Shown here piece after piece: positions 16,910-28,578 of a DNA stretch of 64,000 bases. The notes under the pieces were generated by a model. The model was not told the origin of the DNA. It saw nothing but the letters and a program-made list of their open reading frames with translations, and made no database searches. The position numbers were made by a program, and so were the translations under genes. The DNA is from Sphingomonas sp. SORGH_AS_0950 (GTDB lineage Bacteria > Pseudomonadota > Alphaproteobacteria > Sphingomonadales > Sphingomonadaceae), in contig NZ_JAUTAE010000001.1 in NCBI RefSeq assembly GCF_030818415.1, positions 808,501-872,500 of the forward strand, read 5' to 3'. How positions within the stretch are numbered: the first letter of the stretch is position 1; each line of letters starts with the position of its first letter.

Positions 16910-17893
16910 TCAGACCCGGAAATAGCCGCGATACCAGTCGGCGAAGCGGCCGAGTCCCTCCTGCAATCGGACGCGCGGGGCATATCCGGTCAGCGCGTGG
17001 AGCCGCGAGACATCGGCATAGGTCGCCGTCACGTCCCCCGGCTGCATCGGCTTCATGATCTTCACCGCCTCGCGGTCCAGCGCGCGTTCCAGCGTGGCGA
17101 TCATCTCCATCAGGCCGACCGGATGGCTGCCGCCGATATTCAATATGCGGTGTCCCCCCGTCTCGGGCGGACGGTCAAGCGCGCCGATGATGCCGTCGAC
17201 GATGTCGTCGATATAGGTGAAGTCGCGCGCCATCCGCCCTTCCCCGTAAACCTCAATCGGCTGGCCCGCCATGATCCGGTCGGTGAACGAGAAATAGGCC
17301 ATGTCGGGCCGCCCCCACGGGCCATAGACGGTGAAGAACCGCAATCCCGTCTGCGGAAAGCCATAAAGCGCGGCATAGGACTGGCTCATCAACTCGCAGG
17401 CGCGCTTGGTCGCGGCATAGAGCGAGACGGGGCTGGCGGCGGGTTCGTCCTCGCGAAACCCCTGCCCGCCCATCGGCTTGTCGCCATAGACCGAACTCGA
17501 CGAGGCATAGACGAGATGGACGAAGCCGGGCGCATGGCGACACGCCTCCATCACCGCCAGATGTCCGGCCAGGTTGGAGCGTTCATAGGCGAAGGGATTG
17601 GCGATGCTGTACCGCACGCCCGCCTGCGCGGCGAGATGGACGACGCGGGTGATGCCCCGTTCGCGGACCAGACCGGCGACCGCCTCGGCATCGGCCACGT
17701 CCATCCGGTGGAAGGAGAAGCCCTCTCGCCCCTCGAAGGTCGCGAGCCGGGCCTGCTTCAGCGCCGGGTCGTAATAATCGTTGACGATGTCGACACCGAC
17801 CACCGTCTCGCCGCGGTCGAGCAGCCGGTGAGCGGTGGCATGGCCGATGAACCCGGCCACGCCCGTGACGAGAATGGGTGCGTTCCCGCGCAT
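16910..17893 (-). CDS. UDP-glucuronate 4-epimerase-like NAD-dependent epimerase
   Basis: Extended short-chain dehydrogenase of about 327 aa. The NAD-binding motif TGVAGFIGHATAHRL is at the N-terminus, YASSSSVYG supplies the catalytic Ser/Thr region, and YAATK is the YxxxK pair. The sequence type (NDYYDPALKQARL, RFFTVYGPWGRPDMA) is that of CapI/UDP-glucuronate 4-epimerases, which make UDP-galacturonate from UDP-glucuronate. That would supply an acidic sugar to the nearby EPS locus. A GTG at 17905 is an alternative start; either choice leaves only a short gap to the MoaB-like gene upstream. Confidence 0.85.
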   Translation of the reverse strand: MRGNAPILVTGVAGFIGHATAHRLLDRGETVVGVDIVNDYYDPALKQARLATFEGREGFSFHRMDVADAEAVAGLVRERGITRVVHLAAQAGVRYSIANPFAYERSNLAGHLAVMEACRHAPGFVHLVYASSSSVYGDKPMGGQGFREDEPAASPVSLYAATKRACELMSQSYAALYGFPQTGLRFFTVYGPWGRPDMAYFSFTDRIMAGQPIEVYGEGRMARDFTYIDDIVDGIIGALDRPPETGGHRILNIGGSHPVGLMEMIATLERALDREAVKIMKPMQPGDVTATYADVSRLHALTGYAPRVRLQEGLGRFADWYRGYFRV

Positions 17894-17909
17894 TGCCGCC
17901 GCCACCGGG

Positions 17910-18692
17910 TCAGATGCCGCCCGGCACCACGTCGCGCCCCGTCGCCTCCAGCGCGCGGGTCAGATCGGCCAGGCACGTCTCCATCAGCGCCGGGTCGGGG
18001 CTGCGCACGACGAAATTGGCGCCGGTCCGGCCTTCGCGGAAAAAGGGATAGCTGCCGATGGCGACGCCCTCATGCGCCTTTTCGGTCGCGCGGAGCAGAT
18101 CGGCCACCTCGCTCTCCCCCACCCAGCAGCCGACCGTGCCCGACACGACCGGCCGCCCGCCCTCCAGCGTGCCGGTCAGCGCATCGAGCATCCCCGCCGT
18201 GATGTGCGGCACGCCCGCCATGATAAAGATATTGCCGATCCGGATGCCCGGCGCGCCCGACACGCGGTTGGGGATCAGCGAGGCCCCCTCCGGCGTCCGC
18301 GCCATTCGCGCGCGGGCCGGGGTCACGCCGCCGCGCGTGGTGTAATAATCCTCCAGGATCGCCCGCGCCTCGGGATGTTCGATCACCGCCACGCCCAGCG
18401 ACGCCGCGATCGAATCGACGGTGATGTCGTCATGCGTCGGGCCGATCCCGCCGGTGGTGAAAAGATAGTCGTTGCGCGCGCGCAGCGTGTTGACCGCCTC
18501 GGCGATGGCATCCGGCTGGTCCGCGACGACCCGCACCTCGGCCAGCCTGATGCCCTGCACGTTCAGCCATGTCGCCAGTTGCGCGATGTTCCGGTCCTGG
18601 GTGCGGCCAGAGAGGATTTCGTCGCCGATGACGATCAGCGCGGCGGTCCAGATACGCTCGGAGGCGGGGTCGGCTTGCATGGTGCCGGACAT
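17910..18692 (-). CDS. MoaB/CinA N-terminal-like molybdopterin-binding domain protein
   Basis: A 260-aa protein with one MoCF_biosynth domain. It opens with WTAALIVIGDEILSGRTQDRN and has the hallmark TTGGIGPTHDDITVDSIA. It lacks the C-terminal amidase domain of full CinA, so it belongs to the stand-alone competence/damage-inducible protein A-like group, whose role is poorly known. ATG 18692 or ATG 18680 could be the start. It is divergent from methionine aminopeptidase with only about 40 bp between, and precedes the epimerase gene on the same strand. Confidence 0.85.
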   Translation of the reverse strand: MSGTMQADPASERIWTAALIVIGDEILSGRTQDRNIAQLATWLNVQGIRLAEVRVVADQPDAIAEAVNTLRARNDYLFTTGGIGPTHDDITVDSIAASLGVAVIEHPEARAILEDYYTTRGGVTPARARMARTPEGASLIPNRVSGAPGIRIGNIFIMAGVPHITAGMLDALTGTLEGGRPVVSGTVGCWVGESEVADLLRATEKAHEGVAIGSYPFFREGRTGANFVVRSPDPALMETCLADLTRALEATGRDVVPGGI

Positions 18693-18731
18693 AGCCTCGC
18701 AAAAGCCGCGATGCCACGCTATATCGCGGCC

Positions 18732-19559
18732 ATGACCGAATATGTGACCGTTTCCGCCAACGCGCCCGAGGGGCGGACCGGCGCGATCAAGCTGTGGGGC
18801 CGCGAGGCGTTCGATGGCATGCACAAGGCGGGCCGCCTGGCCGCCGAGACGCTGGACATGCTCGTGCCCCATATGGTGCCGGGCGTCGCCACCGCCGAGA
18901 TCGACCGGCTGATCCACCAGTTCATCCTGGAACGCGGCGGCGTGCCCGCGACGCTGGGCTATCGCGGCTATACCCATTCGACCTGCATCTCGATCAACCA
19001 TGTCGTCTGCCACGGCATTCCGTCCGAAAAGACGCTGAAGTCGGGCGATATCGTCAATGTCGACGTGACCCCGATCGTCGATGGCTGGCATGGCGACACC
19101 AGCCGCATGTACCTGATCGGCGACGTGCCGCTGAAGGCGCGCAAGCTGGTCGAGGTCACCTATGAATGCCTGATGCTGGGCATCGAGCAGGCCCGGCCCG
19201 GCAACCATATGGGCGATGTGGCCAACGCCATCCAGCGCCATGCCGAGAAGCATCGTTACGGCGTGGTCCGCGATTTCTGCGGCCATGGCCTGGGCCTGTT
19301 GTTCCATGACGCGCCCGAGGTGGTCCATGTCGGTCGCCCCGGCACCGGCCCCGAGCTGAAGCCCGGCATGATCTTCACCATCGAGCCGATGATCAATATC
19401 GGCCGCCCCGATGTGAAGCTGCTCGACGATGGCTGGACGGCGGTGACGCGCGACCGGTCGCTCTCGGCACAGTTCGAGCATTCGATCGGCATCACCGAAG
19501 ACGGCTGCGAGATCTTCACGCTCAGCCCGGCGGGCTTCACCCAGCCGCCTTATAGCTGA
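18732..19559 (+). CDS. map: Methionine aminopeptidase, type I
   Basis: Removes the N-terminal methionine from new proteins. The 275-aa chain has the five metal ligands of the family: two Asp in VNVDVTPIVDGWHGDTSRMY, His in FCGHGLG, Glu in TIEPMIN and Glu in QFEHSI. The substrate-binding histidine lies in STCISINHVVCHG. ATG 18732 is chosen because the protein then begins MTEYVTV; an in-frame ATG at 18711 would add seven residues. The UbiB-like gene follows 7 bp later on the same strand. Confidence 0.95.
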   Translation: MTEYVTVSANAPEGRTGAIKLWGREAFDGMHKAGRLAAETLDMLVPHMVPGVATAEIDRLIHQFILERGGVPATLGYRGYTHSTCISINHVVCHGIPSEKTLKSGDIVNVDVTPIVDGWHGDTSRMYLIGDVPLKARKLVEVTYECLMLGIEQARPGNHMGDVANAIQRHAEKHRYGVVRDFCGHGLGLLFHDAPEVVHVGRPGTGPELKPGMIFTIEPMINIGRPDVKLLDDGWTAVTRDRSLSAQFEHSIGITEDGCEIFTLSPAGFTQPPYS

Positions 19560-19566
19560 GCCGGTC

Positions 19567-21078
19567 ATGCTGGGCGCGATCCGGGTTGCGGCACGCGACC
19601 GCGCCCGTCTGGCCGAGGTGATCGCCACCGCCTCGCGCTTCGGGTTGGACGTGTTGCTGGCGCACATCGGGCTCGACTCGGCGCGGCGGGGCCCGGATGC
19701 CCTGCCCTTCGACCTGCCCGCCAGGACGCGCGCCGCCATGGAGGCGCTGGGCCCGGTCTGGGTCAAGCTGGGCCAGATCCTCGCCACCCGCGCCGACCTG
19801 TTGCCGCCCGACTGGATCGCCGAACTCGAAAAGCTGCATAGCGAGGCGCCGCGCCTCCCCTTTCCGCAGTTGCGCGATCAGGTCGAGGCGGCGCTGGGCG
19901 AGCCGCCCGAGAGCGCCTTTGCCCGGTTCGATCCCGAACCGCTGGCCGCCGCGTCGATCGCGCAGGTCCACCGCGCGGCGCTCCACGACGGGACCGAGGT
20001 CGTCCTGAAGATCCGCCGTCCCGGCATCCGCGCCATCATGGAGGCCGACCTTCGCCTGCTGACCCAGATCGCCGCGATGGTCGAGGCGGCCAATGCCGAG
20101 GCGCGTCGATACGGCGCGATGCGGATGATTCGCGCGCTGGGCCGCGACATCCTAGAAGAGCTGGACTTCACCAACGAAGGTCGCAACGCCGACCGGCTGC
20201 GCGAGGATTTCGCGGGCGAGCCGCGCGTGGTCGTGCCGCTCATCCACTGGTCGCACAGCTCGGAAACGCTGCTGGTGATGGACTTCATCGCGGGCGTGCC
20301 GCCGCGCAACGCCGCGACGCTGGAAGCGGCGGGGATCGATCCTGCCGCCATCGCCTCGGCGGGGGCGGACATCGTGCTCGACATGACGCTGATCAACGGG
20401 CGTTTTCACGGCGACCCGCATCCGGGCAACCTCCTCTGCCTGCCGGGCAACCGCATCGCGCTGCTCGACCTGGGCCTGATCGGCCATGTCAGCCCGCGTC
20501 GCCGCGAAGAGGTGATCGCCTTTACCCAGTCGATCGCGAACAGCGACCCGACCTTGCTCGCCGAAACGCTGAGACACTGGTCGCAAACCGATGATATCGC
20601 GCCCGAACGGTTCCAGGCGGTTGCCGACCGGCTGGTCGCGCGGCATGGCGGCGGCGCGTTGCGGCTGGCGGCGATCCTGGCCGATATCTTCCCCGTGCTT
20701 CGCGAAGAACGGATCGTCCTGCAACCCGACATGCTGCTGCTGTTCAAGGCGCTGATCACCATCGACGGCGTGTTGAGCGGCATTGAGCCCGATTTCGACC
20801 TGTCCGCCGCGCTGCGCAGGGCAAGCGCCCGGATCGTCGAGGCGCGGCTGTCGCCCGAGCGCTGGACGCGGCGCGCGGCGGCGCTGGCGCTGGAACTGGA
20901 CCGGCTGGGCGACGACCTGCCCCGGCTGATCCGGGCGACGACCCGCAAGCTGGAAAGCGAGGCCCCCGCCGTCTCGACCACCGGGGTCGAGGCCGCGATC
21001 CGCACCGGCGCGGGCTGGATCGCGGGCGCGCTGGCCCTGTCGGGCGTGGCGATCGCGGTGGCGATGCGGCTGGGTTAA
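19567..21078 (+). CDS. UbiB/ABC1 family atypical kinase
   Basis: A 503-aa UbiB-family protein needed, in known members, for ubiquinone biosynthesis. Family marks are LGPVWVKLGQILATRADLLP (the KxGQ motif), AAASIAQVHRA (the Ala-rich nucleotide loop), VVLKIRRPG, and the catalytic-loop-like FHGDPHPGNLL followed by the metal motif LLDLGLIG. Two C-terminal hydrophobic stretches (about 455-500) would anchor it in the membrane, as in E. coli UbiB. It is 7 bp from map. The UbiE usually beside ubiB is absent, so it could also be a general ABC1/ADCK paralogue. Confidence 0.88.
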   Translation: MLGAIRVAARDRARLAEVIATASRFGLDVLLAHIGLDSARRGPDALPFDLPARTRAAMEALGPVWVKLGQILATRADLLPPDWIAELEKLHSEAPRLPFPQLRDQVEAALGEPPESAFARFDPEPLAAASIAQVHRAALHDGTEVVLKIRRPGIRAIMEADLRLLTQIAAMVEAANAEARRYGAMRMIRALGRDILEELDFTNEGRNADRLREDFAGEPRVVVPLIHWSHSSETLLVMDFIAGVPPRNAATLEAAGIDPAAIASAGADIVLDMTLINGRFHGDPHPGNLLCLPGNRIALLDLGLIGHVSPRRREEVIAFTQSIANSDPTLLAETLRHWSQTDDIAPERFQAVADRLVARHGGGALRLAAILADIFPVLREERIVLQPDMLLLFKALITIDGVLSGIEPDFDLSAALRRASARIVEARLSPERWTRRAAALALELDRLGDDLPRLIRATTRKLESEAPAVSTTGVEAAIRTGAGWIAGALALSGVAIAVAMRLG

Positions 21079-22016
21079 TCCAGCCGCCGCAGTTGTTCGC
21101 CAAGCCCGAAGGGCTGGCGGCGATACGCCTGCCGCCAGTCGACGCCCGAGCGTTCGAGCATCTCCGCCTCGATCGCGCCATAGGCATAGAGCGCGCTGCG
21201 CTTCCACGTCTTGAAACCCTGCTCGCGAATCGCCCTCAGGCTCGTCGCCAGCCCCGTCCAGCGGTCGAGCGCATCGGCGCGCATCGCGGCGTCCCCCTGC
21301 CGCGCCAGCGTCAGTTCGGTCCAGCGTGCGACGCCCTCCTGCCCGACCTGAAATTCGTAATAGAGCCGGTCATCGGCGCTGACCCGCGCCAGCGCCGTCT
21401 CGCGCGCCGCTACATAGGCCCTTCTGGCCGCAAGGCGCTGCTCGGTTGACCGGGCGGTCAGAAAGGCGAGACCCGCCTCCCCCATGGCGAGGAAGGCCTC
21501 CCCGACCTTCGGATCGGCATAGGGAAAGGGATAGTTCAGCACCCAGCCGCCATCGGACGAACCCAGCGATCTGCCGACAGCCTGCACGGCCTGGGCATAG
21601 CCCGGCAAATGCGATTGACAGAGGTGGAACGCCTCGTGGAGTATCGTGGCTTTCCAATAGGCTGGACTCATCTCCAGCGTCGCGGGATAGCCGATCGCGA
21701 TGCTCTCGCCGCCGGGAAACACGGGATATGCCGCCGCAAGATCGGGGCTCAGCCGGCGAGGCCTGACCTGTAGATGGCACTTCGTCAGCGGATCGCGCCC
21801 GGCGTCCGCAAAGCCCTTGACCGCCGCGTGACAGAACAGGGTCTCGCGATCCGCGCCGATCAGCACCAGGTCCAGCGGCACCTTGCCGAATCCCGGCCAC
21901 AGCCGATCCCCCGCCCCGCGATAGAGGCCCTGAACCTCCGCCAGCATCGCCCGCTCGGGTCGGGGCGGCAGTTGCGCCCCCGCCAGCGCCGCGCCCATCA
22001 GCATCGATAGGATCAT
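21075..22016 (-). CDS. Exported protein with HExxH zinc-peptidase motif
   Basis: A 313-aa protein I do not recognise by name. It starts with a signal peptide (MILSMLMGAALAGAQ) and has one HExxH motif in ATILHEAFHLCQSH, as in zinc metallopeptidases of the gluzincin type; a possible third ligand may be a Glu further on (for example in KVGEAFLAMGEAG). Cys residues at FCHAAVKG and TKCHLQV could form a disulphide. The surrounding sequence (aromatic, with no repeats) does not point to a known peptidase family. It converges on ubiB, overlapping by 4 bp. ATG 22016 is preferred because it opens the signal peptide. Confidence 0.65.
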   Translation of the reverse strand: MILSMLMGAALAGAQLPPRPERAMLAEVQGLYRGAGDRLWPGFGKVPLDLVLIGADRETLFCHAAVKGFADAGRDPLTKCHLQVRPRRLSPDLAAAYPVFPGGESIAIGYPATLEMSPAYWKATILHEAFHLCQSHLPGYAQAVQAVGRSLGSSDGGWVLNYPFPYADPKVGEAFLAMGEAGLAFLTARSTEQRLAARRAYVAARETALARVSADDRLYYEFQVGQEGVARWTELTLARQGDAAMRADALDRWTGLATSLRAIREQGFKTWKRSALYAYGAIEAEMLERSGVDWRQAYRRQPFGLGEQLRRLD

Positions 22017-22114
22017 CGGATCCCGCCCCCCGCAATTGGTCCCACCGGATAGCAGCACATCATTCGACACAGCGATAGTGACGAACCCGCGACACCTCGC
22101 TAAAGGCGCGGGCC

Positions 22115-24336
<2,222 letters not shown>

Positions 24337-24340
<4 letters not shown>

Positions 24341-25779
24341 GGTTCCGGCGGGGTCCCGGCCATGGGTCGGGGCCCCGTGCAGGAGCGAAGGATCGCATAG
24401 CCGATCGCGGCCGCCAGGATCGAGGCGATCAGCACCCCCAGCGACGCCGCCTCGCGCATCTCGCCATCGCCAAAGGCCAGCCCGGCGATGAACAGCGAGA
24501 TGGTAAAGCCGATCCCGGCCAGCGCCCCTACCCCGGTCACCATCCGCCACGTCACCCGATCGGGACGCCGCGCCAGGCCGATCGCGCTGGCCGCCCAGGT
24601 AAAGCCCAGAAACCCCAGCGGCTTGCCCACGACCAGCCCCAGCACCACGCCGATGACGAGCGGGCTGGCCACCATCGCCAGCAGATCGCCCGACAGATGG
24701 ATGCGGACATTGGACAGCGCGAACAGCGGCAGCACGACATAATTGACCCAGGGCGTCAGCACCTCGATCAACCGGCTGCTGGCGACGCGGGTCGCCGACG
24801 CCATTTCCTGAAGATAGCCCAGCCGCTCCTCGGCGCGCTCGCGCTGTTGATGCTCCTCCTCGTCATCCTCCGCACGCTCGGCGGCGCCATGGGCATGTTT
24901 GAACTCGTCCACCCGGCGCTGGACCCGCTCGGCAAAGGCCGCCTGGGCCAGTCGCGGCGCGACCGGTACGGTCAGGCCGATCAGCACGCCCGCGATGGTC
25001 GCGTGAATGCCCGACTCGAGCACGCCGCCCCAGACGATCAGCGCGAGCAGGACATAAGGCACCGAGGACACCCAGCCGATCCGTCGCAGCCCGACGATCC
25101 CCGCCAGGGCCGCGCCCGCCACGACCAATCCGATCGGGTCGATCGCATCGCTATAGGCAAAGGCGATGACCAGCAGCCCGCCGACATCGTCCACCGCCGC
25201 GAATGCCAGCATCAGCGCGCGCAGCCCGACCGGCAGGCTGGTCGCGAACAGCGCGATCAGGGCCAGGCCGAAGGCGGTATCGGTGGTGATTACCGTGCCC
25301 CAGCCCGGCTGGGCCGCGCCCCCGCCCGCCACCAGCAGATACAGGCCGATCGGCACCGCCATGCCCCCGATCGCCCCCGCCAGCGGGAAGGCCGCGCTTC
25401 GCCATTGCGACAGGGCCCCGTCGACCAGCTCGCGCTTCACATCGGCGCCGACGATGACGAAGAACAGCGGCAGCAGCGCATGGTCTATCCATTCGGCCAG
25501 CCGATGCGACACCGCCCGGTCGCCAAAGGCGATGCGGACCGGCATGTCCCAGAACCGCTCATAGGCGTGAGCGGTGCCGATATTGGTCAGGACCAGCGCC
25601 AGGATGGTGGCGATCAGCAACGGGCCGCCCGTGACCTCGCTTCCCGCGAAGAACGGCTCGACCCGGCGGAGGAACGCCGAGGCCAGCGGCGAATGATGCG
25701 CGCGGGCGGAGGCGCGTCCGGTCAGGCGAGGCGATAATCCCATCCCAGGCCAATGCTTCGCGGTCGCCGGCAGTTGCAT
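24337..25779 (-). CDS. nhaA: Na+/H+ antiporter NhaA
   Basis: Inner-membrane sodium/proton antiporter, 480 aa, longer than E. coli NhaA (388). The sodium-binding pair is in [16 protein letters not shown], and the family signature [17 protein letters not shown] follows the second helix. A highly charged insert in the middle (about residues 290-330, with [17 protein letters not shown]) is cytoplasmic in prediction and accounts for part of the extra length. About eleven membrane helices are evident. ATG 25779 is the longest start; ATG 25743 is possible. The last bases overlap purL on the other strand. Confidence 0.93.
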
Positions 25780-25825
25780 CCGGCGCGCCGCCAGCTAATC
25801 CGACAGGCCGCAACGGAGCCCGTGC

Positions 25826-27064
25826 TTGTCCGATCCCGCCCCCCTTTCGCCCGCCATGACCACCGATCGCGGGCGGCTGTTGACCCTCGATGCATTGCGC
25901 GGGGTGGCGGTTATGGCGATCCTGATCGCCAACATGCCGGGCTTCGCGCTGCCCGACCCGGCCTATTCCAATCCCGCGGCGTGGGGCGATGCGGGACCGG
26001 GCGACATCGCGGTCTGGCTGTTGACCGAGATCTTCGTCAACGGGCGAATGCGCGGGCTGTTCTCGCTGCTGTTCGGCGCCTCCACGCTGCTGATCCTCCA
26101 GCGCGCCGACCAGGCCGGGCTGAACGGCGCGTCGCTGCACCTGCGGCGGATGGGGGTGTTGTTCGTGCTCGGCATGATCCACCGGACCTTCATCTGGACC
26201 GGCGACATATTGGTGCATTACGCGCTGGTCGGGGTCGTCGCGCTGGCCTTTGTCGGGCTGTCGGTGCGACGGCTGTGCATCGCCGCGCTGCTCATGGCGG
26301 GGCTGTCGATGCTGCTCGGCTGGCTGGACTGTGCGAGCCTGCTGGCCGCCTCGGCCCGCCACACGCCCCAGGCGGTCGCGCTGTGGAATGCCTATCAAGT
26401 CGCGTTCGGCACGCCCGGCGCGGCCGCGCTGGCGCCGGAGATCGCCGCGATGCGCGGGCCATGGAGCGCCGCCACCGCCTTTCGCCTGGACAATAATGGC
26501 GACCCGCTGTTCGACCTGATGACGATCGGGCCCGATACGTTGAGCGCGATGCTGATCGGCATGGCGGCGCTGAAATCGGGTTTCCTGACCGGGGCCTGGC
26601 CGCGCGCCCGCTATCGCCGCTGGACGATCGTCGCGATGGCGCTGTCGCTGCCCGCCTATGCCGCCATGGCGATCGTCACCATGGCGAGCGGCTTCGATGT
26701 TCGCGCGGTGTCGCTGGCGGAATTGTGCCTGAACGTGCCCTTCCGGCTGATCGGGACGGTCGGCTATGCCGCGCTGATCCTCCTGCTGCTGCGCCCCGGC
26801 GGGTGGTGGACGACCCGGATCGCGGCGGCGGGGCGGATGGCGTTCACCAATTATATCGCGACCAGCCTCGTGATGACCTTCATCTTTTACGGCCATGGCC
26901 TGGGGCAGTTCGCCCGCTGGGACCGGGCGGCCATCTATCTGCTGGTTCCGCCGATGTGGGGGCTGATGCTGCTCTGGTCCAAGCCCTGGCTCGACCGTTT
27001 CGGTCAGGGGCCGCTGGAGAAATTGTGGCGTCTGGCGACGCGCGGGCACCCGCAACGCCACTGA
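25826..27064 (+). CDS. DUF418/YeiB-type polytopic membrane protein
   Basis: Inner-membrane protein of about 400 aa with ten or so hydrophobic segments. The N-terminal LLTLDALRGVAVMAILIANM and FVNGRMRGLFSLLFGAS are typical of the DUF418 family, and the C-terminal half contains the conserved GRMAFTNYIATSLVMTFIFY and GPLEKLWR. Function is unknown; acyl transfer has been suggested for relatives. The start is open: TTG 25826 has GGAG at a good distance, while ATG 25856 lacks a ribosome site. It is divergent from nhaA. Confidence 0.82.
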   Translation: MSDPAPLSPAMTTDRGRLLTLDALRGVAVMAILIANMPGFALPDPAYSNPAAWGDAGPGDIAVWLLTEIFVNGRMRGLFSLLFGASTLLILQRADQAGLNGASLHLRRMGVLFVLGMIHRTFIWTGDILVHYALVGVVALAFVGLSVRRLCIAALLMAGLSMLLGWLDCASLLAASARHTPQAVALWNAYQVAFGTPGAAALAPEIAAMRGPWSAATAFRLDNNGDPLFDLMTIGPDTLSAMLIGMAALKSGFLTGAWPRARYRRWTIVAMALSLPAYAAMAIVTMASGFDVRAVSLAELCLNVPFRLIGTVGYAALILLLLRPGGWWTTRIAAAGRMAFTNYIATSLVMTFIFYGHGLGQFARWDRAAIYLLVPPMWGLMLLWSKPWLDRFGQGPLEKLWRLATRGHPQRH

Positions 27065-27071
27065 CTTTTTC

Positions 27072-27086
27072 TGCAAACGAGTTGCA
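27072..27086 (+). promoter_or_regulatory. Possible iron-regulator site before bfd
   Basis: TGCAA (27072-27076) and TTGCA (27082-27086) form a 15-bp inverted repeat 55 bp before the bfd start. Further on, TTGCGATCC and TCATT lie near 27093-27110. Bfd genes are usually iron-repressed, so a Fur-type or related operator is expected here, but the match to any consensus is loose. Confidence 0.28.
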
Positions 27087-27140
27087 AGAGCCTTGCGATC
27101 CACTCTCATTAGCGCTACGAAGGCAGTGCTTCTCAGGGAG

Positions 27141-27317
27141 ATGGTCTTGGTCGTCTGCGTCTGTAATGCCATTCGGGAATCCCAGGTCCGCGACGCGGCC
27201 CGTGCGGGATCGGTCACCCCCTGCCAGATGTATCGCGCGCTGGGCCGCCAGCCCAAATGCGGACAGTGCGCTATCCTGGCCCGCGCGATCATCGACGAGG
27301 AACGCACCGCCGCCTGA
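27141..27317 (+). CDS. bfd: Bacterioferritin-associated ferredoxin
   Basis: A 58-aa [2Fe-2S] protein that helps release iron from bacterioferritin. The four cluster cysteines are visible as CVC near the N-terminus and CGQC near the C-terminus, with IRESQVRDAARAG between; one extra Cys lies in TPCQMY. The ATG at 27141 directly abuts GGGAG, which is too close. TTG 27147 gives the family's usual MVVCVCNAI start with good spacing and may be the true one. No bacterioferritin gene is in the window. An intrinsic terminator follows. Confidence 0.9.
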   Translation: MVLVVCVCNAIRESQVRDAARAGSVTPCQMYRALGRQPKCGQCAILARAIIDEERTAA

Positions 27318-27321
27318 CGCG

Positions 27322-27346
27322 CCCGGCATCCTCGCTGCCGGGTTTT
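27322..27346 (+). terminator. Intrinsic terminator after bfd
   Basis: CCCGGCA (27322-27328) pairs perfectly with TGCCGGG (27336-27342) over a 7-nt loop and is followed at once by TTTT (27343-27346). It starts 5 bp after the bfd stop, so bfd looks monocistronic. Confidence 0.85.
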
Positions 27347-27403
27347 ACATCCCTCCCGCCGCGCCGGGACAGGGAGCATCTTCCATCCCCGCTGGTTGAG
27401 CGG

Positions 27404-27421
27404 GAAGATCACCCGATCTTC
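27404..27421 (+). promoter_or_regulatory. Short inverted repeat before Tat-SDR gene
   Basis: GAAGAT (27404-27409) and ATCTTC (27416-27421) are separated by CACCCG, ending 28 bp before the dehydrogenase start. It could be an operator or an mRNA stem. No stress-sigma promoter could be fitted with confidence. Confidence 0.25.
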
Positions 27422-27449
27422 TCGTGGGTTAGCGCCGGAAGGATGGATT

Positions 27450-28445
27450 ATGAGCGATATCGACACCTCTCGGCGCGGCGTGCTGGGCGGCGCGGCCCTG
27501 GGCCTTGCAGGCGCGGTCGCCCCCGGTGCGGCGCTGGCGCAGGCGGCGAGCCCCGCCTCCGTCCCCAGCCTGCGCGATCCCCGCAACGCCTATACGCGCA
27601 CCCCCTTCCCCGAACAGCGCCAGCCCTGGCCCGCATTGGCCAGCAAGATGACACCACGCCCCGATCATGGCGAAACCAGCTATCGCGGATCGGGCAAGCT
27701 GACCGGCCGCAAGGCGCTGCTGACCGGCGGGGACAGCGGCATCGGCCGTGCCGCCGCCATCGCCTTCGCCCGCGAGGGGGCCGATGTCGCGATCAACTAT
27801 CATCCGAGCGAGGAACCCGATGCGCGCGAGGTCGCCGACCTGATCCGGCAGGCCGGACGCAAGGCGGTGCTGCTGCCCGCCGACATCCGCACGCAAAAAG
27901 CCTGCGAGGACACGGTCCGCAAGGCGATCGCCCAGCTGGGCGGCCTCGACCTGCTGGTCAACAATGCCGCCTATCAGCAGTCGAAGGCGGACATCATGGA
28001 GATCAGCGACGAACAGTTCGTCCGCACCTATGAGACCAATGTCTTCCACGTCTTCCGCTTCTCCAAGGCGGCGATCCCGTCGATGCCGCCGGGGTCGGTC
28101 ATCATCAACACCATTTCGCAAAACTCCTACGACCCTGGCGAGGACCTGATCGACTATGCCTCGACCAAGGCGGCGATCCAGAACCTGACCCGCGGCATGG
28201 CCAAGCAGCTCGCCAAGAAGGGCATCCGGGTGAATGCGGTGTCCCCCGGCCCGATCTGGACCCCGCTACAGGTCGCCGGTGGCCAGTTGCCGGGCAAGAT
28301 GCACGAGTTCGGGCAGGACACCTCACTGGGTCGCGCAGGGCAACCCGCCGAGCTGGCCTCGCTCTATGTCGCGCTGGCCTCGGGCGAGGCGAGCTATTCG
28401 ACCGGCACCGCCGTCGGCGCGCATGGGGGCAAGGGTTTCCCGTAA
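27450..28445 (+). CDS. Short-chain dehydrogenase with Tat-type signal
   Basis: A 331-aa classical SDR of the YdaD/YhdF stress-protein type. The NAD(P) motif TGGDSGIGRA lies at about residue 92, NNAAYQ is the NAG-type motif, ISQNSY contains the active serine, and YASTK is the YxxxK pair. Unusually the N-terminus is a twin-arginine signal (SRRGVLGG followed by a hydrophobic stretch and ALAQAA). Export of a cofactor-loaded enzyme by Tat would explain it. ATG 27450 has AAGGATGG upstream. katG follows in the same direction after 133 bp. Confidence 0.85.
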   Translation: MSDIDTSRRGVLGGAALGLAGAVAPGAALAQAASPASVPSLRDPRNAYTRTPFPEQRQPWPALASKMTPRPDHGETSYRGSGKLTGRKALLTGGDSGIGRAAAIAFAREGADVAINYHPSEEPDAREVADLIRQAGRKAVLLPADIRTQKACEDTVRKAIAQLGGLDLLVNNAAYQQSKADIMEISDEQFVRTYETNVFHVFRFSKAAIPSMPPGSVIINTISQNSYDPGEDLIDYASTKAAIQNLTRGMAKQLAKKGIRVNAVSPGPIWTPLQVAGGQLPGKMHEFGQDTSLGRAGQPAELASLYVALASGEASYSTGTAVGAHGGKGFP

Positions 28446-28578
28446 CCCCAAGGCCGTTCCCCACCCTTTCGTCAACCGCCCTGCAATCGATGACTGTAAT
28501 CGGGTTATCCCGTTATGCCGCGCGCATGCGCTTTCCTAATCGGCCCCCCGCACCACGAACGACACACAAAGGGGCCTT

